From: JAJBWD01 sp041670885
Lineage (GTDB): Bacteria > Bacillota > Clostridia > Clostridiales > Clostridiaceae
Length of the DNA stretch: 17,512 nucleotides
NCBI GenBank assembly: GCA_041670885.1
Contig: JBAXYJ010000032.1
Location: 1 to 17,512, forward strand
Reading direction: 5' to 3'
Notes under the pieces: model-generated
What the model was told of the DNA's origin: nothing
Seen by the model: the letters and a program-made list of their open reading frames with translations, nothing else
The model's database searches: none
In this document: positions 8,291 through 14,504 of the stretch, one piece after another
Layout: each line of letters opens with the position of its first letter
Numbering within the stretch: position 1 is the stretch's first letter
Program-made: the position numbers and the translations under genes

Positions 8291-8740
8291 CTAATTAAAG
8301 ACATTCTTGCATAAATAATAAAGGTTGTAGCACTTGTATTTACTATTCATTTTAAGCACATCCTGTTGAAAATCTCCATCATACGGAAAGATACATATAT
8401 CTTCATTATTAAATATATCAATTATATATGTTTCATCCTTAAAGCTGATATAAAGCCTGTAAACAGGTTTCCCTTTAATTTCCCTGCTTTCTTTAAAATC
8501 ACCTTCCCCTGCGGATTTTAAATATTTTATAACTATTCCTTCCTCTTCAGGGTTTAAAACTTTTGTTTTATAATATGTCATATAGAGAGCCTTAATTTCA
8601 AAATCTTTTTTTTCATTTACTTTTTTTAATAATTTTGAAGTATAGTAATAATTACAGTTTTTATTTTTTGCAGGAATTATACAGGATATTGCAATTGCTG
8701 AAAAAATGAATATAATAATAAATAAGAATGTTTTTTTCAT
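8291..8740 (-). CDS. Small exported or lipoprotein-like protein of unknown function
   Basis: A 149-residue protein. The N-terminus is a classic export signal: MKK, about 16 hydrophobic residues, then AISC, a weak match to a lipobox, so C20 could be lipidated. The mature part is hydrophilic and lysine-rich, with a predicted beta-rich stretch (PVYRLYISFKDETYIIDIF) and three cysteines near the C-terminus and middle. I recognise no domain. The ribosome binding site GGAGATG lies 5 nt before the ATG. The gene ends 55 nt before the ATG of the giant gene on the same strand with no terminator between them, so they are probably co-transcribed. I see no convincing minus-strand promoter upstream of it. 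Whether it belongs functionally with the cytosolic enzymes is unknown. Confidence 0.7.
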   Translation of the reverse strand: MKKTFLFIIIFIFSAIAISCIIPAKNKNCNYYYTSKLLKKVNEKKDFEIKALYMTYYKTKVLNPEEEGIVIKYLKSAGEGDFKESREIKGKPVYRLYISFKDETYIIDIFNNEDICIFPYDGDFQQDVLKMNSKYKCYNLYYLCKNVFN

Positions 8741-8816
8741 AATACATCTCCAAATAAATTTACTTCAAAATAATTTATGAAAGCTAAAAAAAATTAATAC
8801 ATAAATATATATTTTG

Positions 8817-8845
8817 TTGACACTTTATTTTTTATTTGGTACTAT
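8817..8845 (+). promoter_or_regulatory. Consensus sigma-A promoter leading into a short terminated transcript
   Basis: A perfect -35 TTGACA (8817-8822) is separated by exactly 17 nt from TACTAT (8840-8845). Transcription would start near 8852. An intrinsic terminator only about 50 nt further on means most transcripts should be short (about 75 nt). Confidence 0.75.
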
Positions 8846-8851
8846 ATCAAT

Positions 8852-8928
8852 ATAAACTTATTAATTTGCCCCATAATTATATACATATATATAATTTTTG
8901 CATCATCATACTGATGATGTTTTTTTTT
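8852..8928 (+). ncRNA. Candidate small RNA or attenuated leader upstream of proC
   Basis: This is the interval from the predicted start of the consensus promoter to the end of the T-run at 8928. It contains no start codon with a ribosome binding site. It could be a free small RNA or the terminated leader of proC, whose ATG lies 90 nt beyond. It is too short for a T-box or another known amino-acid riboswitch, and no alternative antiterminator pairing is obvious. The call rests only on the promoter-terminator arrangement. Confidence 0.4.
8901..8928 (+). terminator. Intrinsic terminator upstream of proC
   Basis: CATCATCA (8901-8908) pairs perfectly with TGATGATG (8912-8919) around a 3-nt loop and is followed by nine T residues (8920-8928). 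The other strand lacks a T-run, so it acts on plus-strand transcripts. The A/T-rich spacer from 8929 to proC shows no further structure that I trust. Confidence 0.85.
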
Positions 8929-9018
8929 AATATATTAAGCTTAAATATAGATTTTATAATTATAAATGAAGGAATAAAAAAAGTAAATTGCATAATGCAG
9001 AATTAAAAGGAGGAAATC

Positions 9019-9816
9019 ATGAATAAAAAGATTGGATTTATTGGCTCCGGGAATATGGCAGCAGCTATGATTGCGGGACTGATAAAAAAAGGTATTAATA
9101 GCAGCAGTATTATTGCCAGTAATCCAAGCCGTGAAAAGCTGGAGAAGCTAAATAAACTGTATAATATTAATATAACTGATAATAATATTGAGACAGCAGA
9201 CTCTGATATAATATTCCTTTCTGTAAAACCGGATAAATATCCCTATGTTATTGATGAAATTAAGAATTTTATTAAGAATGACACTATAGTAGTATCGATA
9301 GCACCTTCTATTTCCTTATCATTTTTACAGGACAAATTAGGTAAAAATGTTAAGTTAGTCAGAGCCATGCCAAATACCCCTGCACTGGTTGGATTGGGTA
9401 TAACTGCTATATGCCCAAACAGTTTATTAAATGAAGAGGATATTAAGTTTATTGAGTTTATATTCAGTTCCTTTGGAGAATATGAGTACATAAAAGAGCA
9501 GCTTTTCCCGGCAGTGGTTGGAATAGCAGGATCATCACCGGCTTATGTATATATGTTTATTGAAGCATTGGCAGATGGAGGAGTCTATGCAGGGCTCCCC
9601 AGGGATAAGGCTTTAAAGATGGCAGCAAGTGCTGTACAAGGTTCTGCTGCCATGGTGCTGAAAACTAATGAGCATCCGGGGCTTTTAAAGGATAAGGTTT
9701 GTTCCCCAGGGGGAACCACTATTGAGGCTGTAAGAGAGCTGGAAAAGAATAATTTCAGATACTCAGTTATGGAGGCTGTAATAAAAGCGTATGAAAAATC
9801 CACAAAAATGTCATAA
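9019..9816 (+). CDS. proC: Pyrroline-5-carboxylate reductase
   Basis: Reduces 1-pyrroline-5-carboxylate to L-proline with NAD(P)H, the last step of proline biosynthesis, in the cytosol. The 265-residue length is normal for the family. The N-terminal Rossmann fold begins with KIGFIGSGNMAAAMIAGL. SVKPDKY, RAMPNTPALVGLGITAI and the C-terminal dimerisation/active-site stretch (SSPAYVYMFIEALADGG, then DKVCSPGGTTIEAV) are all intact. ATG 9019 has AAAAGGAGG 7 nt upstream. No proA or proB is in the window, so proC stands alone. The upstream terminated short transcript may regulate it, or proC may use a weak promoter near TATAAT-like sequence around 8950. The last codons overlap the direct repeats in front of htrA. 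Confidence 0.97.
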   Translation: MNKKIGFIGSGNMAAAMIAGLIKKGINSSSIIASNPSREKLEKLNKLYNINITDNNIETADSDIIFLSVKPDKYPYVIDEIKNFIKNDTIVVSIAPSISLSFLQDKLGKNVKLVRAMPNTPALVGLGITAICPNSLLNEEDIKFIEFIFSSFGEYEYIKEQLFPAVVGIAGSSPAYVYMFIEALADGGVYAGLPRDKALKMAASAVQGSAAMVLKTNEHPGLLKDKVCSPGGTTIEAVRELEKNNFRYSVMEAVIKAYEKSTKMS

Positions 9817-9841
9817 TAATGTCACATAGACTTCCTATAAT
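9808..9841 (+). promoter_or_regulatory. htrA promoter with Pho-box-like direct repeats in place of a -35
   Basis: ATGTCA occurs at 9808-9813 and again at 9819-9824, one helical turn (11 bp) apart, within ATGTCATAATAATGTCACAT. This agrees with the enterobacterial Pho-box consensus except at the two leading C positions and the A/T spacer. A perfect -10 TATAAT (9836-9841) lies 8 nt after the repeats, and no -35 hexamer is found at a 16-18 nt spacing. This is the layout of promoters activated by OmpR/PhoB-family response regulators. The first repeat overlaps the end of proC. The repeats and spacing are seen; the regulator is inferred. Confidence 0.55.
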
Positions 9842-9862
9842 ATAGAAAAAGGAGGTAATAGT

Positions 9863-11245
9863 ATGAGTGATATAAATAATTTTGATGAAGAAAAAAATGA
9901 AGAAACGATTAAGCCTGAAGAAAACCTTGATTCACCACAGTGCAGTAATATTGATACTGAAGAAAGCAGAATAGAAGGTGATGCCTTGGAGGACGAAAAG
10001 ATATCAGAAGATTTATCAGATAACATCTCAGAAGAACCTTCTGAAACGGAAAAAGAAGAAATACCAAAGGAAGATATCTCATATGAAGAAGTATCATTTG
10101 AAGAGGTTCCAAAAAAAGAAAATAAAAAACGCAGAAGGGCAGGCAGGGCTTTCTCATATATAGCAATAGGACTTATTTGTGCATTGATAGGAGGAATTTC
10201 AGGCTCAGTATCCACATACTATCTGAGCAGCAAAGAGGAAAAGGCAGAAACTGCTGCAGCGGCCAAGATAAATACGGCAGCAGAAAGTACAGTACAAAAT
10301 AGTACGGCCAGTACTAAAACTGCTTCAACTATATCGGCTACAGAGCTTAGCGTACCAGATGTGGTATCAAAGGTAGCTTCAGCGGTTGTGGGCATAAACA
10401 TTACCGCAAGTAATGGAACAGGATATGGCTCAGGTATAATAATAAGCGAGGATGGTTATATATTAACTAATTATCATGTAATCAGCAGTGCAACTTCAAT
10501 TAAAGTTGATTTTACAAATGGAAAAAGTTCAAATGCTAAGATTATCAACTATGATTCCAGCTTAGATGTAGCAATAATAAAGGTTACAGATAAATCAAAC
10601 ATACCGGCAGTTGCGGAACTGGGAGATTCATCAAAGCTTAGAGTAGGAGATACAGCAATTGCTATAGGAAGTCCATTAGGTAAGCAGCTTCAAAACTCTG
10701 TTACTGTGGGAGTAATAAGTGCATTAGACAGAGACATTGAAATGGATAACGAAAGCCAGAAGCTGATTCAAACAGATGCAGCTATAAACGCAGGCAACAG
10801 CGGCGGTGCATTAGTTAATACAAAAGGTCAGGTAATAGGAATTAACGTAGCAAAGATTGGAACAGAATCACAGTATAGTACCACATCAGTTGAAGGACTT
10901 GGCTTTGCAATTCCAATAAATCAAGTTAAACCAAAGATAAATGATTTATTAAAACCACTTCTTATAATAGGCATTGAAGGAAGAGACATAACAGATGATA
11001 TGTCACAGCAGTATGGCATTCCAGTTGGAGTATATGTATATTCAGTTCAGGAATTTTCACCGGCAGAGCTTGCAGGACTTCAAAAGGGAGATGTAATTAT
11101 AAGCTTTGACGGAACTGAAGTAAAAACAGTAGCAAAGCTAAATTCATTAAAGCTTAAGCACAAATCAGGAGATAAGGTTAAAGTAATAGTCAACAGAGAT
11201 GGAAGCAAGAAAACATTAACGTTAACATTAAAAACATCAGAATAG
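9863..11245 (+). CDS. htrA: Membrane-anchored HtrA/DegP-type serine protease with one PDZ domain
   Basis: A 460-residue quality-control protease that degrades misfolded proteins outside the membrane. About 85 residues form an unusually acidic, Glu/Ser-rich cytosolic tail, followed by a basic patch (KKENKKRRR) and one membrane anchor (about 98-121). A Ser/Thr/Ala-rich linker leads to a trypsin-like domain with the full triad: H205 in TNYHVIS, D235 in SSLDVAI and S313 in AGNSGGAL. A PDZ domain fills about 365-455 (VYVYSVQEFSPAELAGLQKGDVI split over that span). It is comparable to Bacillus HtrA/HtrB. ATG 9863 follows AAAAAGGAGG. The gap to proC is 46 nt and contains its own promoter with 11-bp direct repeats, so expression may respond to a two-component system. 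A terminator follows directly. Confidence 0.95.
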   Translation: MSDINNFDEEKNEETIKPEENLDSPQCSNIDTEESRIEGDALEDEKISEDLSDNISEEPSETEKEEIPKEDISYEEVSFEEVPKKENKKRRRAGRAFSYIAIGLICALIGGISGSVSTYYLSSKEEKAETAAAAKINTAAESTVQNSTASTKTASTISATELSVPDVVSKVASAVVGINITASNGTGYGSGIIISEDGYILTNYHVISSATSIKVDFTNGKSSNAKIINYDSSLDVAIIKVTDKSNIPAVAELGDSSKLRVGDTAIAIGSPLGKQLQNSVTVGVISALDRDIEMDNESQKLIQTDAAINAGNSGGALVNTKGQVIGINVAKIGTESQYSTTSVEGLGFAIPINQVKPKINDLLKPLLIIGIEGRDITDDMSQQYGIPVGVYVYSVQEFSPAELAGLQKGDVIISFDGTEVKTVAKLNSLKLKHKSGDKVKVIVNRDGSKKTLTLTLKTSE

Positions 11246-11256
11246 ATTGTGTTGGT

Positions 11257-11281
11257 AAAAGAGGGATTGCGGCCCTCTTTT
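11257..11281 (+). terminator. Intrinsic terminator of htrA
   Basis: AAAAGAGGG (11257-11265) pairs perfectly with CCCTCTTTT (11273-11281) around a 7-nt loop, 12 nt after the htrA stop. The T residues of the 3' arm continue into TATTTTAG. Confidence 0.85.
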
Positions 11282-11289
11282 ATTTTAGT

Positions 11290-11390
11290 GAGATTGCATA
11301 ATTACCACGGGCTGGTCCATATTGAAAATAACGAATCGTACCGTTTTTTCAAGGTGGAATATAATCATGAATTATGCAATCTCTTTTTTT
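11290..11390 (+). ncRNA. Structured terminator-ended element downstream of htrA (candidate ncRNA or MITE-like repeat)
   Basis: GAGATTGCATAATT (11290-11303) pairs perfectly over 14 bp with AATTATGCAATCTC (11370-11383), followed by seven T residues. The 66-nt interior is less A/T-rich than its surroundings. It can form further stems: CCAC with GTGG, and TTGAAAA with TTTTCAA around ACG/CGT. No ORF fits. The htrA terminator ends 9 nt before it, which leaves no room for a separate promoter. It may therefore be a second, larger terminator, a structured 3' RNA, or an inserted palindromic repeat. From 11391 to about 11580 the spacer is A/T-rich and I see only weak dyads. Confidence 0.45.
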
Positions 11391-11590
11391 GTTTCAAATA
11401 ACAGCAATAAAGTACATAAATAAAACTAAACGCTCTGAATGCTTATTTTATTAGGAATACATAGAATAATAAATAACTTTAAGCTTGATTAATAAAGCTA
11501 AAATAGTAATTTAAATAGTACACAAATTGAAACTAAACGTATAAAGAAGACCAGACGTGATTATATTACTAAGTTTAGTAATAGACAGAT

Positions 11591-11623
11591 GTGTTTACAC
11601 GTACAATTATAATACTGTACGAA
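11591..11623 (+). promoter_or_regulatory. Operator-like dyads around a TATAAT box
   Basis: GTGTTTACAC (11591-11600) has GTGT/ACAC arms. It is followed by CGTACA and TGTACG as 6-bp inverted arms 10 nt apart (11600-11605 and 11616-11621), flanking TATAAT at 11608-11613. No good -35 is at the right distance. The site precedes only a short interval ending in the terminator at 11632, so what it would control is unclear. Confidence 0.3.
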
Positions 11624-11631
11624 AACAACTT

Positions 11632-11670
11632 AAAAAGAGGAAACCAGTATATGTGTGGTTTCCTCTTTTT
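11632..11670. terminator. Bidirectional intrinsic terminator, probably of the two-component operon
   Basis: AAAAAGAGGAAACCA (11632-11646) pairs perfectly over 15 bp with 11656-11670 around a 9-nt loop. It lies about 50 nt beyond the histidine kinase stop on the minus strand and reads as a terminator in both directions because the stem ends are A5/T5. Confidence 0.85.
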
Positions 11671-11720
11671 GTATTTACTATAAGATATAGAATATTATTA
11701 AACCTTCGGGAGTACCTTCT

Positions 11721-13217
11721 TTATTTATTCTCTATTTTTATCATAAAGTAGAATAAAACTCCATCTCCTGTATTACTAAAGCCATATTTACCTTCATGCA
11801 AATCTATTATGTTCTTTACTATGGATAGTCCCAAGCCCGCATTTTGAAGCTGCCTGCATCTTGATTTATCCTTTCTGAAAAATGTATCCCATATTCTTTC
11901 TTTTATGTTATCTTCTATTTCATCCCCGGTATTTTTTATGCCTATCATGCAGTAATCATTTTCTAAACTTAAACTAACCCTTATTATGTTTGGATCTTTT
12001 GCATGGTATATGGCATTGTTAAGAAGATTTTTGATTACCTGCTCTATTCTGCTGCTGTCAGCATATACACTTATGCTTTCTATAATATTTTTTTCAAGTG
12101 TGATATTTTTATCTTCAAAATTTTTACTGTATTTTCTTAATATATTTAGTAAAAGCTTATCTATAAAGAAGCTTTCTTTGTCCAGACTATAAAAGCCGCT
12201 TTCCAGATGAGATAAATCAATCATATCTGTAATAAGTTTACTCATATTTTTAGATTCATCCATTATTACATCTAAATAGTATTCCTTATCTTCTTCATCT
12301 ACTATTCCATCTTTCAGACCCTCAGCATATCCTTCAATTAAGGCTATTGGAGTTTTAAGATCATGAGAAACAGATGATATAAAATCTTTTCTTGCTTTTA
12401 AAAGCTGCCTTTCCTTTTCATAATCTTCCTTCAGCTTCCTATTAGATTCTCTAAGCTGAGTAAGAGAATTATCAAGATTTTCAGATAAGAAGTTCAATGT
12501 TTTAGAAAGACTACCAATTTCATCTTCTCTTTTCTCTATACATTTTTCAGTGAAATCAAGATTACTCATTTTCTTAGCTGTCTTGTTCATCCTTACAAGG
12601 GGCTTTGAAATCATATTAGTATATATAAATGAAAGAAGAAGGATAAGCAGTATTGCTCCTATTAAGAAATATAAATAAAATTCCTTAATAACTAATGATG
12701 CTTCACTGATTGGTACAAAGGAGGAAACTGCAAAAATTATCTCTATGTCTTTATCTTTAGTATTCACAGTTGAAGCTGCCACAATATTCTTAATATCATA
12801 TTCCTTTGAATTAAAGATATATGACTTAGAACTTGAATTTTTAAGGCTTGTAAATGCATCAGGATCTGATCTCCAGGCCTCAATTACTGTATTAACTGCA
12901 TCCAGTTTGTTTGCATCTTTTTTATCTGTAATAGGTGATGTAGATTTAAAATAATTTCCATTAGCATCTAAAATAATCAATTTTGCATTATTTGCATTTT
13001 CAAAGTTTACCATAAGAGAATAAATTTTATTACTATCTGAATAGACGCTTAGATACTGTTTATTAAAAGAACTTAAATTTTCCCTTAAGGAGGACATTTT
13101 TCTGTTTAAATAAAATTCAGAAAAATAGTAAGACTGAATAAGCATTGCTGCAGAAATAAAAGTTATAAAAATAACGGAAGTAATAATAAAGAGTTTAGCA
13201 GTTATACTTTTTTTCAT
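11721..13217 (-). CDS. Membrane sensor histidine kinase (HAMP, HisKA, HATPase_c)
   Basis: A 498-residue sensor kinase. The first membrane segment is at about 9-29, an extracytoplasmic sensing domain at about 30-178, and the second membrane segment at about 180-203. HAMP follows (about 200-252, starting KPLVRMNKTAKKM), then a short coiled coil. HisKA holds the phospho-accepting H285 in SVSHDLKTP. HATPase_c has the N box (QVIKNLLNNAIYHA), an F box (WDTFF) and the G2 box GLGLSIVK. It should autophosphorylate and pass the phosphate to the regulator encoded just upstream. Its ATG overlaps the regulator's TGA by 4 bp (ATGA), so translation is coupled. The signal is not readable from the sequence. 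Proximity to htrA suggests envelope stress or phosphate, but this is only a guess. Confidence 0.95.
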   Translation of the reverse strand: MKKSITAKLFIITSVIFITFISAAMLIQSYYFSEFYLNRKMSSLRENLSSFNKQYLSVYSDSNKIYSLMVNFENANNAKLIILDANGNYFKSTSPITDKKDANKLDAVNTVIEAWRSDPDAFTSLKNSSSKSYIFNSKEYDIKNIVAASTVNTKDKDIEIIFAVSSFVPISEASLVIKEFYLYFLIGAILLILLLSFIYTNMISKPLVRMNKTAKKMSNLDFTEKCIEKREDEIGSLSKTLNFLSENLDNSLTQLRESNRKLKEDYEKERQLLKARKDFISSVSHDLKTPIALIEGYAEGLKDGIVDEEDKEYYLDVIMDESKNMSKLITDMIDLSHLESGFYSLDKESFFIDKLLLNILRKYSKNFEDKNITLEKNIIESISVYADSSRIEQVIKNLLNNAIYHAKDPNIIRVSLSLENDYCMIGIKNTGDEIEDNIKERIWDTFFRKDKSRCRQLQNAGLGLSIVKNIIDLHEGKYGFSNTGDGVLFYFMIKIENK

Positions 13218-13885
13218 GCTTTCACCTCAAATTTATAACCAACCCCTCTTACAGTTACTATCATATCTGCCTTATCTAAAAGCTTTTCTCTAAGCCTTTT
13301 TACTAAGGTATCAACAGTTCTTATCTCCCCTTCAAAATCATAACCCCAAATATTTTCTATCAGGTTTTCCCGAGTAAGAACTATATTTTTATTTTTTAAA
13401 AAATATAGAAGTATTTCATATTCTTTTTTAGACAGAGTAAGCTCTTCTCCATTTATGGCAACTCTATAGGAGGCTTCATCAATCTCTATGCCATTAATGC
13501 TTATTTTATTATTATCGTTTAGCCCCATGTTTCTTTTAATTATTGCCTTGGCCTTAGCCACAAGAATTTTGGGACTGAAAGGCTTTGTCATATAATCATC
13601 AGCCTCCAGTGAATATCCTGTAAGCTTATCTTCATCTTCTGATTTTGCTGTAAGAAATATTATTGGAATGGTGGATTTTGATCGAATCTCTTTGCAGACT
13701 GCATATCCATCCATAAATGGCATCATTATATCTAATATTATTAAATCAAAGCTTCCTTTGCTAAATGTATCTAAAGCTGAGATGCCGTTATCTGCCTCTG
13801 ATACTTCAAAGCCTTCTCTTTTAAAATAATCTTTAATTAGTTTTCTCATTCTTACTTCGTCATCAACTACTAAAATTTTATACAT
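13214..13885 (-). CDS. OmpR/PhoB-family response regulator
   Basis: A 223-residue transcription factor. The receiver domain (1-118) has the acidic pair D8/D9 in VVDDE, the phospho-acceptor D52 in LDIMMPFMDG, T79 in FLTAK and K101 in MTKPF. The winged-helix DNA-binding domain (about 125-221) is typical of the OmpR class (LTLSKKEYEILLYF, then ENIWGYDFEGEIRTVDTLV, and RGVGYKFE). Such regulators bind direct repeats spaced 11 bp apart, and exactly such a site stands in front of htrA in this window. That link is inference. It is the first gene of a two-gene operon with the kinase. The ribosome binding site AGAGGTG precedes the ATG, and a TATAAT lies just upstream on the minus strand at about 13900-13905. 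Confidence 0.95.
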   Translation of the reverse strand: MYKILVVDDEVRMRKLIKDYFKREGFEVSEADNGISALDTFSKGSFDLIILDIMMPFMDGYAVCKEIRSKSTIPIIFLTAKSEDEDKLTGYSLEADDYMTKPFSPKILVAKAKAIIKRNMGLNDNNKISINGIEIDEASYRVAINGEELTLSKKEYEILLYFLKNKNIVLTRENLIENIWGYDFEGEIRTVDTLVKRLREKLLDKADMIVTVRGVGYKFEVKA

Positions 13886-13934
13886 AGAAACACCTCTATT
13901 ATAATAATAAATTGGAAAGGAGAAAAATTCAATA

Positions 13935-13958
13935 AATTATGTGAATAAAAACATAATT
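13935..13958. promoter_or_regulatory. Operator-like dyad in the divergent spacer
   Basis: AATTATGT (13935-13942) and ACATAATT (13951-13958) are perfect inverted arms around 8 nt. The dyad lies between the response regulator start (minus) and the first small ORF (plus). It could be an operator for either gene. A/T-richness raises the chance of coincidence. Confidence 0.3.
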
Positions 13959-13991
13959 AAAGAGCAATATATTAACGAAAGGAGTGTTATT

Positions 13992-14108
13992 GTGGGAAAT
14001 AAAGCTAAGGAAAGCAAACAGGATAAGAAAGATGATAATAAATTTAAAAAGAAAAACATAAAACATGGGATTCCAGAAAGTTCAAGAGGAGTTTTTGGTG
14101 AAAGGTAG
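13992..14108 (+). CDS. Candidate 38-residue lysine-rich small protein (GTG start)
   Basis: A short frame from GTG 13992 to TAG 14108, preceded by AAAGGAG with 7-8 nt spacing, a good clostridial ribosome binding site. The product is very basic and hydrophilic (KESKQDKKDDNKFKKKNIKH) and ends in a less charged tail, IPESSRGVFGER. There is no membrane segment and no cysteine. It recalls the roughly 40-residue clostridial proteins catalogued as 'CPC_1213 family', a recollection I cannot verify here. No strong promoter is visible upstream. It is followed 8 nt later by a second small frame and then a terminator, which together look like a real transcription unit. Confidence 0.55.
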   Translation: MGNKAKESKQDKKDDNKFKKKNIKHGIPESSRGVFGER

Positions 14109-14116
14109 GGATAATA

Positions 14117-14260
14117 TTGATAAATAAGTATAAAGAGCCTAAACCTGATTCTGATAATCCTAACTCCAATCAGTTTAAGTCAAGGAGCGCCAAGTACAAA
14201 CAAGAACATAAAGATGAAGAGAAAAATGGAAAGGAAAAATTCATAGATAATGGTCATTAA
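14117..14260 (+). CDS. Candidate 47-residue charged small protein (TTG start)
   Basis: A short open frame ending at TAA 14260. The only initiator in reach is TTG 14117, with AGGTAGGG about 7 nt upstream, a modest ribosome binding site. The product is highly charged and hydrophilic (INKYKEPKPDSDNP, then FKSRSAKYKQEHKDEEKNGK), without hydrophobic core, membrane segment or cysteine. It lies 8 nt after the previous small frame, and its stop is the beginning of a terminator stem, which favours it as the last gene of a tiny operon. I recognise no family. The non-ATG start and the short length keep confidence low. Confidence 0.4.
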   Translation: MINKYKEPKPDSDNPNSNQFKSRSAKYKQEHKDEEKNGKEKFIDNGH

Positions 14261-14288
14261 GCATGCTGTATAGTGTGCTTATTTTTTT
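14259..14288 (+). terminator. Intrinsic terminator after the small ORFs
   Basis: AAGCATGC (14259-14266) pairs with GTGTGCTT (14273-14280), including two G-T wobbles, around a 6-nt loop, followed by seven T residues (14282-14288). Confidence 0.75.
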
Positions 14289-14345
14289 AATAAGCCTGAC
14301 TAAAGTAAGCTTAAATTTGGTATATAAAAATTAAAAAAACAAAAT

Positions 14346-14374
14346 TTGAAAATTATGTATTTATGTAGTATAAT
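14346..14374 (+). promoter_or_regulatory. Sigma-A-type promoter of the alanine dehydrogenase-family gene
   Basis: TTGAAA (14346-14351) is followed after exactly 17 nt by TATAAT (14369-14374). The start point would be near 14381, giving a leader of about 124 nt before ATG 14505. Confidence 0.75.
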
Positions 14375-14380
14375 TAAATT

Positions 14381-14475
14381 GACAACTTAAATAATATAAT
14401 AAGTTGTCTGTAAAATCATAACAAATAAAAAATAACTAATTAGTTAAATTATTTAATATTTTTATTAAGTAATTT
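14381..14475 (+). promoter_or_regulatory. Leader with three consecutive dyads
   Basis: Three structures follow one another from the predicted transcription start. GACAACTTA/TAAGTTGTC is a perfect 9-bp pair (14381-14389 and 14400-14408). TAACTAATTAGTTA is a perfect 14-bp palindrome (14433-14446). A 13-bp stem with one G-T pair and a TTTT loop lies at 14446-14475. The first could be a repressor operator or a 5' stabilising hairpin. The others end 12 nt before the ribosome binding site. I recognise no known riboswitch. Confidence 0.4.
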
Positions 14476-14504
14476 CCTCATCTATCTAAAGTAAAGGAGA
14501 TAAC

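Noticed and set aside
9835..10215. Minus-strand and alternative plus-strand frames over the start of htrA and proC
   Set aside because: They are shadows of the low-complexity acidic region and of proC codons. They have no ribosome binding sites and no recognisable domains.
11557..11751. 64-codon frame on the plus strand
   Set aside because: It runs straight through a 15-bp terminator hairpin, has no ribosome binding site and overlaps the end of the kinase gene.
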